DNA of 64,000 nt from JAVEWJ01 sp034004605 (GCA_034004605.1 JAVEWJ010000001.1:609800-673799), one strand, 5' to 3'; counted from the first letter of the stretch, positions 17,572 through 27,178 are shown. Translations and numbers: made by a program. The notes: a model not told the origin generated them from the letters alone.

Positions 17572-20500
17572 TTATAAATTTTCAGGTTTGAATTGGTCTG
17601 TGCCTCCGGTGCCTCCTGTTGCAATTACCGATGTGTCTGAAACTTGAGACTGCGATCCGCTAATTTGTCCTGGGTTTCCTGATTTGTCGGTTCGTACTTC
17701 CGGTTTTTTGTAAGATTTACTTGCATCTTTTCCTCCTTCTTTGTTTCCTTCTTCACTCACAATTCCAACTCCCGCTCCAACAGACATTGTGGCTTTGCCC
17801 ATCGAGCTTGTCACTTGGTCGTGTTGTTCGGAATATCTTGATACAAGTTTTCCGTTTTCTTTTCTTACACCTTTAATGGTGATTTCTTCAGTCAAAAGGA
17901 AGCTTGAATTTAAACATTTACTGAAACTTCCGGCGATAATGTCCGTCTTTACATCGATTGTGTAAAGGATTCCGGTATCAGTTTCAAATGTGAAGGATTT
18001 TCCCTCTACTTCGGCTTTTCTGATTTCGTTTAATAGGTTTATAAATTTTGTAAGTGCGTTTTTCCTTGCTTCCATGCTTGGACTTTCCAGTTCCGAAAGC
18101 TTTTCTGGGTGTTCAACAAAGGCCAACACCATATTATATGAGCGTGTCCCCAGATAGTCTTGCATTGCAGGGCTGAAAGATAGGAGCTTTAGTGCCATAG
18201 GAGATGACAAAATTTCTTCGTATTTAGGTGTGTCTCCTTCTGTAAGAGTTTCTATGGGGCTTAATGTTTCCAGTATCACTTTTCCAATTTCACTTGTAGC
18301 CGGGTACTTTTTTTCAGTTGCTTTCAAAATTCCCGACGAGAGGATGTAATCAATTTGTCTACCTGATTTGTTGAGCGTAGATGTAGAAACGATTCTTCCT
18401 TTTTCATCTCTTGTGACAGAGTAAAAAACTGAGCCGGCCATAATTTGAGTGACTTGGTCTTGTTTCAAAAGGTCGAAGCCTTTTTCAAACTGGAGGCGCT
18501 TTATTAATGTGTAAATCGTATCGTTGAGTACTGTTTCGGTATATTTTTTAGAAAGTTTTGTTGCTTCCTCTTCGGATTTATCCATGTTGAGGAGGGTTGT
18601 TTTGAAGTCTTTTTCAATTTCTCCTCTAAACAGGTTCTCAGTGGCTTTTCTCATACGCTCTGCAAGCCTTTTGTTTGCACGGTCTCTACCTTTTTCATCG
18701 AGATTTTCGTAATCGTATTTTGAAAGTCTACTTGTGAAATATTCATCTTGAATCATGCTTAGGGCTTCGGATAATTCTTTGTTGCTTAAGACTGGATCAA
18801 ATGTCTCCGATTTTATCAAGTTGAGAAGACCATCTGTGTTGTCGATATTTTCAGCAACTTTTTTTGCGAATTTTTCGTCTTTCATTTTTTCTCGAATTAG
18901 ATCGAGAAGGTTTTCTCTAATTTGTTCTCCGTCTTCCATTTTTTCTCCAAGAACTTGTTTTGCTCTTTCCCCACTACTGTCTCTTGCCATTTTTTCTTCT
19001 TCGGAAAGGCCTTTTTGAAGGGTGGTTCTTTTATCTGCAAATTCGATAGTTCTGCTGGTTGCGTTTTTGTTTTCCAGGTATCCTTTTTCGTCAATTAAGT
19101 TTTGTTGTCCCCACATTCCTTCTCTATTTGTGCCGATCTCCATTGCTCTAAAGCCTTCTCCTGATCTTTTTTCCAGATATTGTCCTTTTGTTTGGCCAAG
19201 AATCCAGTTTCGATCTCTTCCTCCCTCGAGGGACTTTTTTGATCTTATTGTTACCACTTCTCTGATATTGGAAGAGTTTTCATCTTCCTTAAACGGAAGC
19301 ATAAGTCTTTCTCTTGTAATGACCATATCTTTAATGTTTCCTTCAAGGCAAAGGCGGTTTCCGTCTTTGATAAGAGCAAGGTCTTTGAGAACCGGGTCAA
19401 TGAAAATTTCCAAGTCTTTGCCGTTTGTGTTGAAAACCTTGAGTTCATATTTTCCGTTTTCGTTTTGTTCGATTTTCATTTCCACTTCTTCGAGAGCTTT
19501 GTTATAGGCTTCAAGTTCGTCGCTAACTTCTGCAAAATTGATTGTTTCTTCCTTTGTTATTACTGCAAGTTTTCCGTCAATCGTATAAGTGACTTCTTTT
19601 ACCGTTTTATCGAAAACTACCACTTCTTTAACTTGTGCGTTGTCGAATTCCGCTGTGATTTCTTTATCCTCAGCGATTCTTCTTGCGGATCTTGTGGCGT
19701 TCAGTTTTGATATTTCACTTCTGTTTGGGGCGAATACCGTTGCTGATCCAAGATAGAAACCTATATATGGTATCGGAATGGGGCCGACAAATTGGACGCC
19801 TACTTTGCTGATAATTCCAAGTGGCGCTTCCCATACGGAAGTGTCTCTTACAGCACGAGCGGTGATTTCTTCTTCAATCATGGATATGATATTTACCATG
19901 TCGAGGTTTGAAAGTTCGTATTGTGTTTGAATTTCTGATACTGTAGCCCAAAGGCCGGGTATTGTTTTTAAGAGCTTGTATTGTTGTTCCGGGTCGTCAT
20001 TTGTTTTAAAAAGTTCGAAAGCCTTTGCGTAAGGGGATTGTTCTTTTGCTTCTGCAATATTTTCGTTCATAGCGCCTTCGAGCTTGAATCCGATTTCTGC
20101 GCCTCCTCCGAGAATTAGTTTTCCTGTTTTGAAATCGATTCCAATACCGAAATTTCCGCCAACGGATAAATCTTCTCCACCGGTTTCGGCTTGTAACATT
20201 GTTCCAAGAGCTCCTTTTGAGGATGTGCCAAGTGATAGATTTACCATTGTATTGCCATCTTTGTATAAGTTTAACGATAATCCAAGGCCAAGTGTCGGTA
20301 AGCTTTTTAAATCTTTTCCGGCAAGTCCGAGTGAAAGGGTGAAACCTTCCCCAAGATCTATTGATCCGCCTGCTCCAAATTCTTCAAATCCTTCGAATTT
20401 TCCGTCTTTGAATTTTATTGTAGTGCCTACGGCCAAAAGCATTTTGTTTTTAATTTCTTCAATAATTTTAGGCGGTACATTTTTTGTTTTTAATTCTTCT

Positions 20501-22137
20501 TCAAGTTGCTTTATGAATTCGGGGTTTTCTTTTTCGACTTCACTTAGTGCATCTTTAGCCTCTTTTTCTTCGCCTTGAATTTTTTCCGAAATGTCTAGAA
20601 GGTAACCGAGTTGTAGGTATTTTTTCTGGTCATCAGTAAGTCCAAGGCTTAAGTCTACTATTCGATTATTTGCGGATTCTTGTAGTGCTTCGTTTTGAGT
20701 AAGTCTATCCGGGCTTTGATCTGTCATTTTCTTAGCCACAAAGCCTATTTTAATAAATTCGTTTAGCTTGTTTGTAATGGCATTTTTATCAAGTTTTTTT
20801 GAACCGTTTTTGTCAATTGTGTAAAGTCCTTTTGTATTTAAAATATTGTTTAATGCCGATTCTGGGGTGGCGTGTCTTCTGAAATAGCCTTCGTCTAAAT
20901 AGACTGTGCCGTCCATTGTCGCCATCGTAATTGATTTTGCATTTTCGGCTCCGTTTAGCCAGCCTATAAAGTTTTCAAAAACAGAATTTTCGGTGTCTGA
21001 AAAATTCAGGGCTTTGTATAAATCGGCGATAAATATTTGGTCCTCGGTGCTATATTCTCTTTCCTCTCTAGTTTCTTTCGCTTTTTCAATTTTTGCCGTG
21101 TTTAATCTTAGATCTTTGATTTTTTCGCCGAGTTCAACTACGAAATCAAAGTCTTGTCTTAAAGTTTTTAATTGTGGTTTTTTCTTAACCGCTATGGCGA
21201 AGTCTTCAAAATCTTCGTTGTAGTTTAAAATTTTATTTTCTTTCAGAGTGTCGTATACATCTTCAAATGTGAAATGGTTGCTAGCCCATTTTGCATAAAA
21301 TATTTCCGAGAAGATTTTTGCGGCTTTGTTTGAATCGATGTTCGGACTTTTTTGTCTGAGTAAGTTTTCCACACCTCTTGCTCCGTCCATGTCTTTAAAA
21401 GCGAGAGCAAGCTCTTCTTCGTCCATTCCTTGAACCTCGCCGGGAATTGTCATTTCGGTATTGTCATCTTCGATAGCGTTTTCGAGGGCTTTGTCGTATC
21501 GTTTTTTTACTTCGTCTGCGACTTCTTTTGAGGCTTTTGTTCCCATATATTCGTAGTCTCTTGTTTTTTCAGTTTCCGCTTTTTCTTGTTCTTGGGTCGT
21601 TTTTGGTTCCTCTTCAGTTTTTGTTTCGGGAATTTCCTCTTGTGTTTGTGTTATCGTTCTATTTTCATAATCTTCAACGAAGTCCCACATAAGGCTGTTG
21701 GATTTACTTATTTTTTTGCTTTTACTCTTTAAGTTTTCTCCTTTTCCTTTTGAATACACTTCAAGGAGATATTTGTAGCAAAGATATTTTACTTTGTTTG
21801 AATCGTTTTTATTTACTGCGTCGAAAAGTTCTTTTGCGAAGACTTTGTTTTCTTTTAGAATAAAGCTTCTTCTTACGGTTTTGCCGTTTTCGAGTTTTGT
21901 TTTGAAATGAATTTCAGTGCCTAGAAGTTCGAATTCGTTTTTTGTAACTGTTGCGAGATTATCTCCGAATTCTGGACTTATGGAAAGAGATTCTCCACTT
22001 AAATCTTCGAGCAAGTTTAGTTTGCTTAAATCTTTGCTTTCTATGCTCTCTGAAACGGTAACTTTTGCTTGTTCCGGAGAGGCAGAAAAATTTATGATAT
22101 TTTTTTCTTTGAAGAGTGAAGGTAGTAATTTTGCCAT
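17572..22137 (-). CDS. Giant uncharacterised protein, 1521 aa
   Basis: It starts at the ATG at 22137 (MAKLLPSLF), which follows the A-rich leader of a good promoter; the longer open frame to 22305 crosses that promoter. There is no signal peptide. Residues 1-560 are mostly charged and helical. Residues about 582-690 switch to alternating Gly/hydrophobic strands (LSLGLAG, LGLGLSLNLY, GNFGIGIDF, GGGAEIGFKL), like part of a beta-barrel. After a region with VQFVGPIPIPYIGFYLGSA, a mixed C-terminal half ends in a Gly/Ser/Thr-rich tail. The N-terminal FSASPE motif recurs as FAGSPE in the protein at 6966. I recognise no family. It is first gene of an operon with the secreted 1735-aa protein, so an envelope role is likely. 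Confidence 0.7.
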   Translation of the reverse strand: MAKLLPSLFKEKNIINFSASPEQAKVTVSESIESKDLSKLNLLEDLSGESLSISPEFGDNLATVTKNEFELLGTEIHFKTKLENGKTVRRSFILKENKVFAKELFDAVNKNDSNKVKYLCYKYLLEVYSKGKGENLKSKSKKISKSNSLMWDFVEDYENRTITQTQEEIPETKTEEEPKTTQEQEKAETEKTRDYEYMGTKASKEVADEVKKRYDKALENAIEDDNTEMTIPGEVQGMDEEELALAFKDMDGARGVENLLRQKSPNIDSNKAAKIFSEIFYAKWASNHFTFEDVYDTLKENKILNYNEDFEDFAIAVKKKPQLKTLRQDFDFVVELGEKIKDLRLNTAKIEKAKETREEREYSTEDQIFIADLYKALNFSDTENSVFENFIGWLNGAENAKSITMATMDGTVYLDEGYFRRHATPESALNNILNTKGLYTIDKNGSKKLDKNAITNKLNEFIKIGFVAKKMTDQSPDRLTQNEALQESANNRIVDLSLGLTDDQKKYLQLGYLLDISEKIQGEEKEAKDALSEVEKENPEFIKQLEEELKTKNVPPKIIEEIKNKMLLAVGTTIKFKDGKFEGFEEFGAGGSIDLGEGFTLSLGLAGKDLKSLPTLGLGLSLNLYKDGNTMVNLSLGTSSKGALGTMLQAETGGEDLSVGGNFGIGIDFKTGKLILGGGAEIGFKLEGAMNENIAEAKEQSPYAKAFELFKTNDDPEQQYKLLKTIPGLWATVSEIQTQYELSNLDMVNIISMIEEEITARAVRDTSVWEAPLGIISKVGVQFVGPIPIPYIGFYLGSATVFAPNRSEISKLNATRSARRIAEDKEITAEFDNAQVKEVVVFDKTVKEVTYTIDGKLAVITKEETINFAEVSDELEAYNKALEEVEMKIEQNENGKYELKVFNTNGKDLEIFIDPVLKDLALIKDGNRLCLEGNIKDMVITRERLMLPFKEDENSSNIREVVTIRSKKSLEGGRDRNWILGQTKGQYLEKRSGEGFRAMEIGTNREGMWGQQNLIDEKGYLENKNATSRTIEFADKRTTLQKGLSEEEKMARDSSGERAKQVLGEKMEDGEQIRENLLDLIREKMKDEKFAKKVAENIDNTDGLLNLIKSETFDPVLSNKELSEALSMIQDEYFTSRLSKYDYENLDEKGRDRANKRLAERMRKATENLFRGEIEKDFKTTLLNMDKSEEEATKLSKKYTETVLNDTIYTLIKRLQFEKGFDLLKQDQVTQIMAGSVFYSVTRDEKGRIVSTSTLNKSGRQIDYILSSGILKATEKKYPATSEIGKVILETLSPIETLTEGDTPKYEEILSSPMALKLLSFSPAMQDYLGTRSYNMVLAFVEHPEKLSELESPSMEARKNALTKFINLLNEIRKAEVEGKSFTFETDTGILYTIDVKTDIIAGSFSKCLNSSFLLTEEITIKGVRKENGKLVSRYSEQHDQVTSSMGKATMSVGAGVGIVSEEGNKEGGKDASKSYKKPEVRTDKSGNPGQISGSQSQVSDTSVIATGGTGGTDQFKPENL

Positions 22138-22169
22138 ATTTTTGTTTTTATTTTTATTTAAATCCTTAT

Positions 22170-22199
22170 ATTTTAGCACAAAATATGTGAGAGAGTCAA
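22170..22199 (-). promoter_or_regulatory. Promoter of the two-giant-gene operon
   Basis: Minus strand TTGACT (22194-22199), 18 bp ending TGTGC, then TAAAAT (22170-22175). The leader carries an A-rich 18-mer that is repeated before the 4627-aa gene, where TGTGC-TAAAAT also recurs. Confidence 0.75.
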
Positions 22200-22236
22200 A
22201 ATAAAGCTTTGAAATCTGAACAATTCCAGCTAATTC

Positions 22237-22265
22237 TTGTAAGTTTCTTGCTTTTTGGGTATAAT
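22237..22265 (+). promoter_or_regulatory. Promoter of tpiA
   Basis: TTGTAA (22237-22242), a 17-bp spacer and a consensus TATAAT (22260-22265). The ATG at 22289 follows a leader of about 16 bases without a Shine-Dalgarno sequence. It is divergent from the giant-operon promoter. Confidence 0.75.
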
Positions 22266-22288
22266 TGTGTTGGTTTAAGAAACAAAAA

Positions 22289-22948
22289 ATGATTCCAAAA
22301 CTCATTATAAATTTTAAAAATTACGAGAAAGGGACGTATTTGTCCGCCATTTCTTTAGCTAAAATATGCGAAAAAGTGTCTTTGGATACAGGTTTTTCAA
22401 TTGGAGTTTGTGTAAATTCTTTGGATTTTTCCGAGGTGAAGGCGTCGATAAATATTCCGGTTTTTCTTCAGCACTCTGATTATTTTTCTTTTGGTGCGCA
22501 TACGGGGGCAGTGCTTCCTGAGCTTGCAAAGTTTCATGGTGCTGACGGCGTGCTTTTGAATCACGCTGAAAAGCCTATTTCAGCTGAAGTTTTGGGTATT
22601 ACGGTAAAGGAATGTAAACGAGTTCATCTTCCTGTGCTTCTTGTGTGTAGTGACTTGGATGAGCTTCGTGAATATAAAAAATTTGATGCGGATATCTTTA
22701 TTTTTGAACATTGTGATGCTATGGGGTCATGCGTTTCAATTGTCGATATGAAGCCGGAATTAATCGAAAAAGTGCCTCAAGTTCTTGGAGATAAGCTTTT
22801 TATGCTTGGGGCAGGAATAAATAATTCTTTGCAGACTAAAAAGGCTTTGAAAAGAGGAGCTTTCGGTGTGCTTGTCTCAAATGCAGTAGTAAATTCAAAA
22901 GAACCTGAGAAAAAACTTCGGGAACTTGTAAGCGCTTTTAAAAGTTGA
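22289..22948 (+). CDS. tpiA: Triosephosphate isomerase, archaeal type
   Basis: Interconverts dihydroxyacetone phosphate and glyceraldehyde 3-phosphate in glycolysis. Chosen start: the ATG at 22289 behind a TATAAT box. Visible are the N-terminal Asn/Lys pair (INFKNY), the catalytic His in LLNHAEKP and the Glu in IFEHCD, and the phosphate-binding GAGINN near residue 178. At 219 aa it matches the short archaeal-type enzymes rather than the 250-aa bacterial ones. It ends directly against the end of a convergent gene, with no spacer. Confidence 0.85.
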   Translation: MIPKLIINFKNYEKGTYLSAISLAKICEKVSLDTGFSIGVCVNSLDFSEVKASINIPVFLQHSDYFSFGAHTGAVLPELAKFHGADGVLLNHAEKPISAEVLGITVKECKRVHLPVLLVCSDLDELREYKKFDADIFIFEHCDAMGSCVSIVDMKPELIEKVPQVLGDKLFMLGAGINNSLQTKKALKRGAFGVLVSNAVVNSKEPEKKLRELVSAFKS

Positions 22949-24112
22949 TTAAATTTCTTCTTCAAGAAAGAGGAGAAAGAGAAATAGCAAATCGTTCTTC
23001 ATAAATGGCGTGTCGAGCAGACCGTGAATAAAAAAATAGCACACGATTATTCCTGACACCAACTTAAATGAATCGGCTTTGTTCCTGATTATCGTTTTTG
23101 CTGTATAAAATATTAGTACAAATAGAGTCGAAAGTCCCAAAATGCCGTAGTTAAAGATAAATAAGAAAAATATGTTGTGAGGCTGAAGTACTTTATAATC
23201 CAGAGCTTTATTGTTTATGGCCTTTTCCACATTGTTTTCGTAGTGATATTGAAATTGTGCAGGGCCTAAGCCAAATATAAAATTCTTTGACTCTTTAAGC
23301 AGATATTTTGATGTGATATATATTTCGTTTCGTTCATCTAGACTTGACCATGTGGTGTTTATGGTTGGTAATATTTTCGTATAAAATACCACTGAGGATA
23401 AAGCGATAAACAGTATTGATAAAATTAAAATTTTTAATTTTGAGTCGAAAAGTTTTTTACCGAATTTTTTCAGTAAAAATATAAACGAAACTGCTGATGC
23501 TGCAGTAATTGCTCCCATTGATTTTGTGAGAAGTAATAAGATTCCGAGAAGAATTGTGAAAATTAAATATCGGTTTTTGAAATAAGGTTTTTTTAGGGTG
23601 TTTATGAATTTTGTAAAATTGAACAAAAGTGCGGGTACAATATAAACGCCTAGGTATACCGCTGAATCCAAGGGGCCCGTAAGTCTATGGTCAAAGGTGA
23701 CATTGTGGCCTGATAAATTGAAAATTATTGAAAAAAGTCCAAATGCGATTACCCCGTAAGTGTAGTATTTGAGGCCTTCTTCCTTTTGCTGTTCGGTTTG
23801 AAGTGTGTGAATGAAGATAAAAATGAGCGTTGAGGCGAAAATGAAGAATTTCCAGTAGCTTAAGAAGAATCTTAAATCGTATATTTGTGCAGACAAGGAT
23901 CCTGTGATGAAAAGAACAAGAAAGATTGCTAATATTTTCGGAAATTTAAGCTTAATTTCTTTTTTAACGATTAAAACAAATAGGGGAATAAAGTTTAGGC
24001 CGATTAATATCTCTTGGAGATTTGTGGGAAATCCTCCAATATTAAAGCGGATTAAATACGACTGAAGGAAAAACAAATTTATAAAAAGAAGAGAGCGAAG
24101 TGTTTTTTTCAT
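22949..24112 (-). CDS. O-antigen ligase/polymerase-like membrane protein
   Basis: 387 residues with about ten hydrophobic helices. The large loop near the C-terminus and the motif QPHNIFFLFIFNYGILGL are typical of the WaaL/Wzy (O-antigen ligase) superfamily, which moves lipid-linked glycans to acceptors or polymerises them. A WecA-like enzyme and a PAP2 phosphatase lie within 5 kb, so lipid-linked glycan assembly is a reasonable setting. Last gene of a two-gene minus-strand unit. Confidence 0.75.
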   Translation of the reverse strand: MKKTLRSLLFINLFFLQSYLIRFNIGGFPTNLQEILIGLNFIPLFVLIVKKEIKLKFPKILAIFLVLFITGSLSAQIYDLRFFLSYWKFFIFASTLIFIFIHTLQTEQQKEEGLKYYTYGVIAFGLFSIIFNLSGHNVTFDHRLTGPLDSAVYLGVYIVPALLFNFTKFINTLKKPYFKNRYLIFTILLGILLLLTKSMGAITAASAVSFIFLLKKFGKKLFDSKLKILILSILFIALSSVVFYTKILPTINTTWSSLDERNEIYITSKYLLKESKNFIFGLGPAQFQYHYENNVEKAINNKALDYKVLQPHNIFFLFIFNYGILGLSTLFVLIFYTAKTIIRNKADSFKLVSGIIVCYFFIHGLLDTPFMKNDLLFLFLLFLEEEI

Positions 24113-24176
24113 GGAATTGCTTAAAATTCTCCATGATTTTATATCAAGAAGGCTTTTTTGTCATTTTTCGCTTAGT

Positions 24177-24920
24177 TTATTTTTGATCCGGCTTTTTTTT
24201 GGGCTTTTCGGGCGCCGTCAAAAACATCATTACATTTTGTCTTGTGTCATCGCCTATGTGCACGACTTTTATAGAGGTGTATCGTCCTTTTGTTTTGTTT
24301 AACTCAAGAGCTTTTGAAAACATTGTAAGTTCATTTTCGTTTTCAAGATTGATGGGCCGAATTGATTCTCTTAAGTCTCTGTAATAATTAATGATTGAAA
24401 GGGTGTCTTTTTCGTCATAAGATAAGTCTTTCATGAAAAATTTGAAATCGAAAGGAAGCAGTCTTTTTCCGACTTTTTCCGAGTATTTTTTAGCTTCGTA
24501 AAAAATATTTTTTGCTTCATCTATAAATTTGCTTTCCTTTTTTTCTTTGCCCATAAATTCTTCAATGGCTTCGTCAAGAGGAAGTCTGTCTTTCCCTTCG
24601 GGCCGAACTTCGAGAAAATTTTCATAGACATAAATTGCTCTGGCTAATGAAATTCTGTCGTGGTCTTCAATTTTATGTCCCTTTTTTGGTTTTATTTTAA
24701 ACTTTAATTTTTTCCATAGGTATCTGATGTGATCGGCGTCAAAATCTTCATCCGGAATGTAGGTGCCTACGGCTTGTCTTATTAGACTTATCTCATTTTC
24801 TTCATCTTTTTTTGGATTAATTCTTATTTTTTCCAGTATAAAATCTGCTGTAAGCAGAATGTGTTGTGGCATTGGATTGTTTGAGAAAAGTCTTATCTTT
24901 TTGTATTCTATTTTTTCCAT
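24177..24920 (-). CDS. Hypothetical soluble protein, 247 aa
   Basis: No signal peptide or membrane helix. It is rich in Lys, Glu and Asp, with predicted helices throughout. Short clusters such as DHDRISLARAIYVYENFLE and FDFKFFMKDL are seen but match no motif I know. A Lys/Pro-rich tail closes it. It is transcribed with the downstream O-antigen-ligase-like gene (64 bp apart) and divergently from murE. TATAAT on the minus strand at 24936-24941 is a likely -10 box. Confidence 0.6.
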   Translation of the reverse strand: MEKIEYKKIRLFSNNPMPQHILLTADFILEKIRINPKKDEENEISLIRQAVGTYIPDEDFDADHIRYLWKKLKFKIKPKKGHKIEDHDRISLARAIYVYENFLEVRPEGKDRLPLDEAIEEFMGKEKKESKFIDEAKNIFYEAKKYSEKVGKRLLPFDFKFFMKDLSYDEKDTLSIINYYRDLRESIRPINLENENELTMFSKALELNKTKGRYTSIKVVHIGDDTRQNVMMFLTAPEKPKKKPDQK

Positions 24921-24995
24921 AATTTTATTTAATAAATTATATTATTGTACAGTTTTTTCGTGTATTTGTCTATGGTATTAAATTTTTTCACTATG

Positions 24996-25001
24996 TATAA
25001 T
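24996..25001 (+). promoter_or_regulatory. -10 box of the murE-truB-wecA unit
   Basis: TATAAT directly preceded by TG, 22 bases before the ATG of murE. No good -35 is seen. Confidence 0.5.
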
Positions 25002-25023
25002 CTTTTCAATTAAACGAAAAAAT

Positions 25024-26331
25024 ATGTTTTCTTTTCTTAAAAAACTTTTCCCCGATACTCATCCTTTAAGGTTAATTTTTCATAAAATTAAGGCTGTTGT
25101 TGCCGCTTTTTTGTATGGATTTCCTGGAGATAAAATGATTGTTATAGGAGTTACGGGTACGAAAGGAAAGTCCACGACCACAAATCTAATCGCTACTATT
25201 CTTACAAAAGCCGGATATAAGGTGGGAATGACTTCTACTATAAATTTTCAAATAGGAGATAGACGGTGGGTAAATGATACAAAACAAACAACTCTTAGTC
25301 CTTTTAAAATTAATAAGCTCCTTTCTGAAATGGTCAAAGAAGGTTGTAAATATGCTGTTATTGAAGTGAGTTCGCATTCTGTGACACAGTCGAGAATTTG
25401 GGGAATTAATTTTGATTGCGCTGTCTTTACCAATATTAGTCCAGAGCATATTGATTATCATGGTAGTTTTGACTCTTATCTTAGGGCAAAGGGAGAGCTT
25501 TTTAAGAAGGTGATGAAAGCAAAGAGAAAGCCCAATATACCCAAAGTTCTTGTTCTTAATGCCGATGATAAAGAGTATGGTTTTTTCAATCAGTTTATTG
25601 CTGATAAAAAGATTAGTTATGGCATGAAAAATGCTACTGTGTTTGCCGATCAAATTGAAAAAAACGCATCCGGTTCTTCGTTTTTTATAAACGTTCCGAA
25701 CAACAGATTTAAGGTGAATTTAAATATTCCCGGCGATTTTAATATCTACAATGCTCTTGCTTCGGCTTCACTTTGTATTGCTTTGGATGTCCCGGTTGAA
25801 AAAATTGTGTCTGCTTTTTCCGATGTGCAAGGTATACCAGGTCGTTTTGAGCATATTTATGCCGGGCAAAATTTTAATGTAATTGTTGATTATGCTCATA
25901 CTCCTGAGTCTTTGGAAGGGCTTTTAGCTTTGTATAAACCACTTTCCTTGGGGCGGATTATTCTTGTTTTCGGTTGTACCGGAGGGGGGCGTGATAAGGC
26001 TAAGAGGCCTATTATGGGAGAAATTGCGCATAAATATGCGGATTATGTTGTTCTTACAGATGATGATCCTTATGAAGAAGACGAAATGGCGATAATTGAA
26101 CAAATTGCTCGGGCGATTCCAAGGAAGGAAGGTGAAAATTTTTGGAAAATTCCTGATAGAATGGAGGCAATTAGGCTTGCTCTAATGGAAGCGCGTGAAA
26201 ATGATACTGTGATTGTTGCTGGAAAAGGGGCTGAGGAGGTGATTGTGCTTAAAGATGGCCCTCATAAGTGGAACGATAAACAAGTTATTCTGTCGCTTCT
26301 GAAAAGGGATCTTAAGGTTGTTTTAAGTTAA
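25024..26331 (+). CDS. murE: Mur ligase, MurE type (UDP-MurNAc-tripeptide synthetase)
   Basis: Adds the third residue to the peptidoglycan stem peptide using ATP. The P-loop GVTGTKGKST lies at residues 42-51, far earlier than in most MurE proteins, so the usual N-terminal UDP-binding domain is reduced to about 40 residues. The rest is intact: the EVSSHS motif, FTNISPEHIDYHG, and a C-terminal ligase domain with VFGCTGGGRDKAKRP. At the position of the DNPR motif that marks diaminopimelate enzymes it reads DDDPYEED, so the amino acid added is uncertain. It heads a unit with truB and a WecA-like gene. Confidence 0.85.
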   Translation: MFSFLKKLFPDTHPLRLIFHKIKAVVAAFLYGFPGDKMIVIGVTGTKGKSTTTNLIATILTKAGYKVGMTSTINFQIGDRRWVNDTKQTTLSPFKINKLLSEMVKEGCKYAVIEVSSHSVTQSRIWGINFDCAVFTNISPEHIDYHGSFDSYLRAKGELFKKVMKAKRKPNIPKVLVLNADDKEYGFFNQFIADKKISYGMKNATVFADQIEKNASGSSFFINVPNNRFKVNLNIPGDFNIYNALASASLCIALDVPVEKIVSAFSDVQGIPGRFEHIYAGQNFNVIVDYAHTPESLEGLLALYKPLSLGRIILVFGCTGGGRDKAKRPIMGEIAHKYADYVVLTDDDPYEEDEMAIIEQIARAIPRKEGENFWKIPDRMEAIRLALMEARENDTVIVAGKGAEEVIVLKDGPHKWNDKQVILSLLKRDLKVVLS

Positions 26332-26335
26332 CAAT

Positions 26336-27169
26336 ATGGCTGTAGATGGATTTTTGCTTTGTGATAAGCCCAAGGATTTTACTTCAAACGATTTTCTTCG
26401 TGTACTTAAGAAAAAGTATAATGAAAAATCGGTGGGGCATAGCGGTACGCTTGATAGAGGAGCTTGTGGCCTTATGCTTTATGCTTTCGGAAGGGCAACG
26501 AGGTTGCTAAAATATTTTATTGGGCTTGATAAGGAGTATGAGGTGCTTTTGAAATTTGGCTTTAAGTCTTCGACTTATGATGGTGATGGGGAGATTGTTG
26601 CTGTAAGCGACAACACGGTTTCCAGGGAACATCTTAAAGCTCTTATTGATGCTAATTTTTCAGGTGAAATCTTGCAAACTCCCCCGGATTATTCTGCTTT
26701 GAAGGTATCTGGAAGAAGGGCTTCGGATTTAGTTAGGAGTGGAAAGGAGGTAACTCTTAAGCCAAGAAAGGTTGTTATTTATTCTTGTGAAATTTTGGAT
26801 TTTGCTTTTCCTTATGTAAGGCTAAAAATTAACTGTAGCAGTGGTACTTATATTCGCTCTCTTGTGAATGATTTGGGCGAATTAAGTGGGTTGGGCGCTT
26901 ATGTTGTGGAGCTTAAAAGGCTTAAAATTGGTTCTTTTTCTTTGAGTGATGCTTCTAGTGTGGTTGTAACTGTTGATGATTTTATAAAAAATCTTTCCCA
27001 TGTTTCACTTTCCGAAGAGCAATACAAAGGTCTTCAAAATGGAAAAAGGCTTTCTGCTCGTAGTATTTCGTTTGATTGCGATTTTATTTTCGCTTTTTTT
27101 GAGGGTAAATTCGTCGGAGTGCTTGAAAAATCTGGGGTTTCGGGTATAAAACTAAAGAAACAATTGTAG
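26336..27169 (+). CDS. truB: tRNA pseudouridine(55) synthase
   Basis: Makes pseudouridine at position 55 in the T loop of tRNAs. The N-terminal GFLLCDKPKDFTS and the catalytic-Asp motif GHSGTLDRGACGLM are clear; the family norm is GTLDPxAxGLL. The YSALKVSGRRASDLVRSG segment and the CSSGTYIRSLVNDLG segment are also typical. At 277 aa it has a short C-terminal domain. It is 4 bp downstream of murE. Confidence 0.92.
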   Translation: MAVDGFLLCDKPKDFTSNDFLRVLKKKYNEKSVGHSGTLDRGACGLMLYAFGRATRLLKYFIGLDKEYEVLLKFGFKSSTYDGDGEIVAVSDNTVSREHLKALIDANFSGEILQTPPDYSALKVSGRRASDLVRSGKEVTLKPRKVVIYSCEILDFAFPYVRLKINCSSGTYIRSLVNDLGELSGLGAYVVELKRLKIGSFSLSDASSVVVTVDDFIKNLSHVSLSEEQYKGLQNGKRLSARSISFDCDFIFAFFEGKFVGVLEKSGVSGIKLKKQL

Positions 27170-27178
27170 TAAAACATT

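Noticed and set aside
12345..22137. Several long open frames on the plus strand inside the giant genes
   Set aside because: They mirror the minus-strand genes, have no family signals and no promoters, and their composition follows the codon pattern of the real genes.
17553..22305. Longer start for the 1521-aa protein at 22305
   Set aside because: The extension covers the promoter at 22170-22199 and the divergent tpiA promoter, and encodes an unlikely N-terminus.
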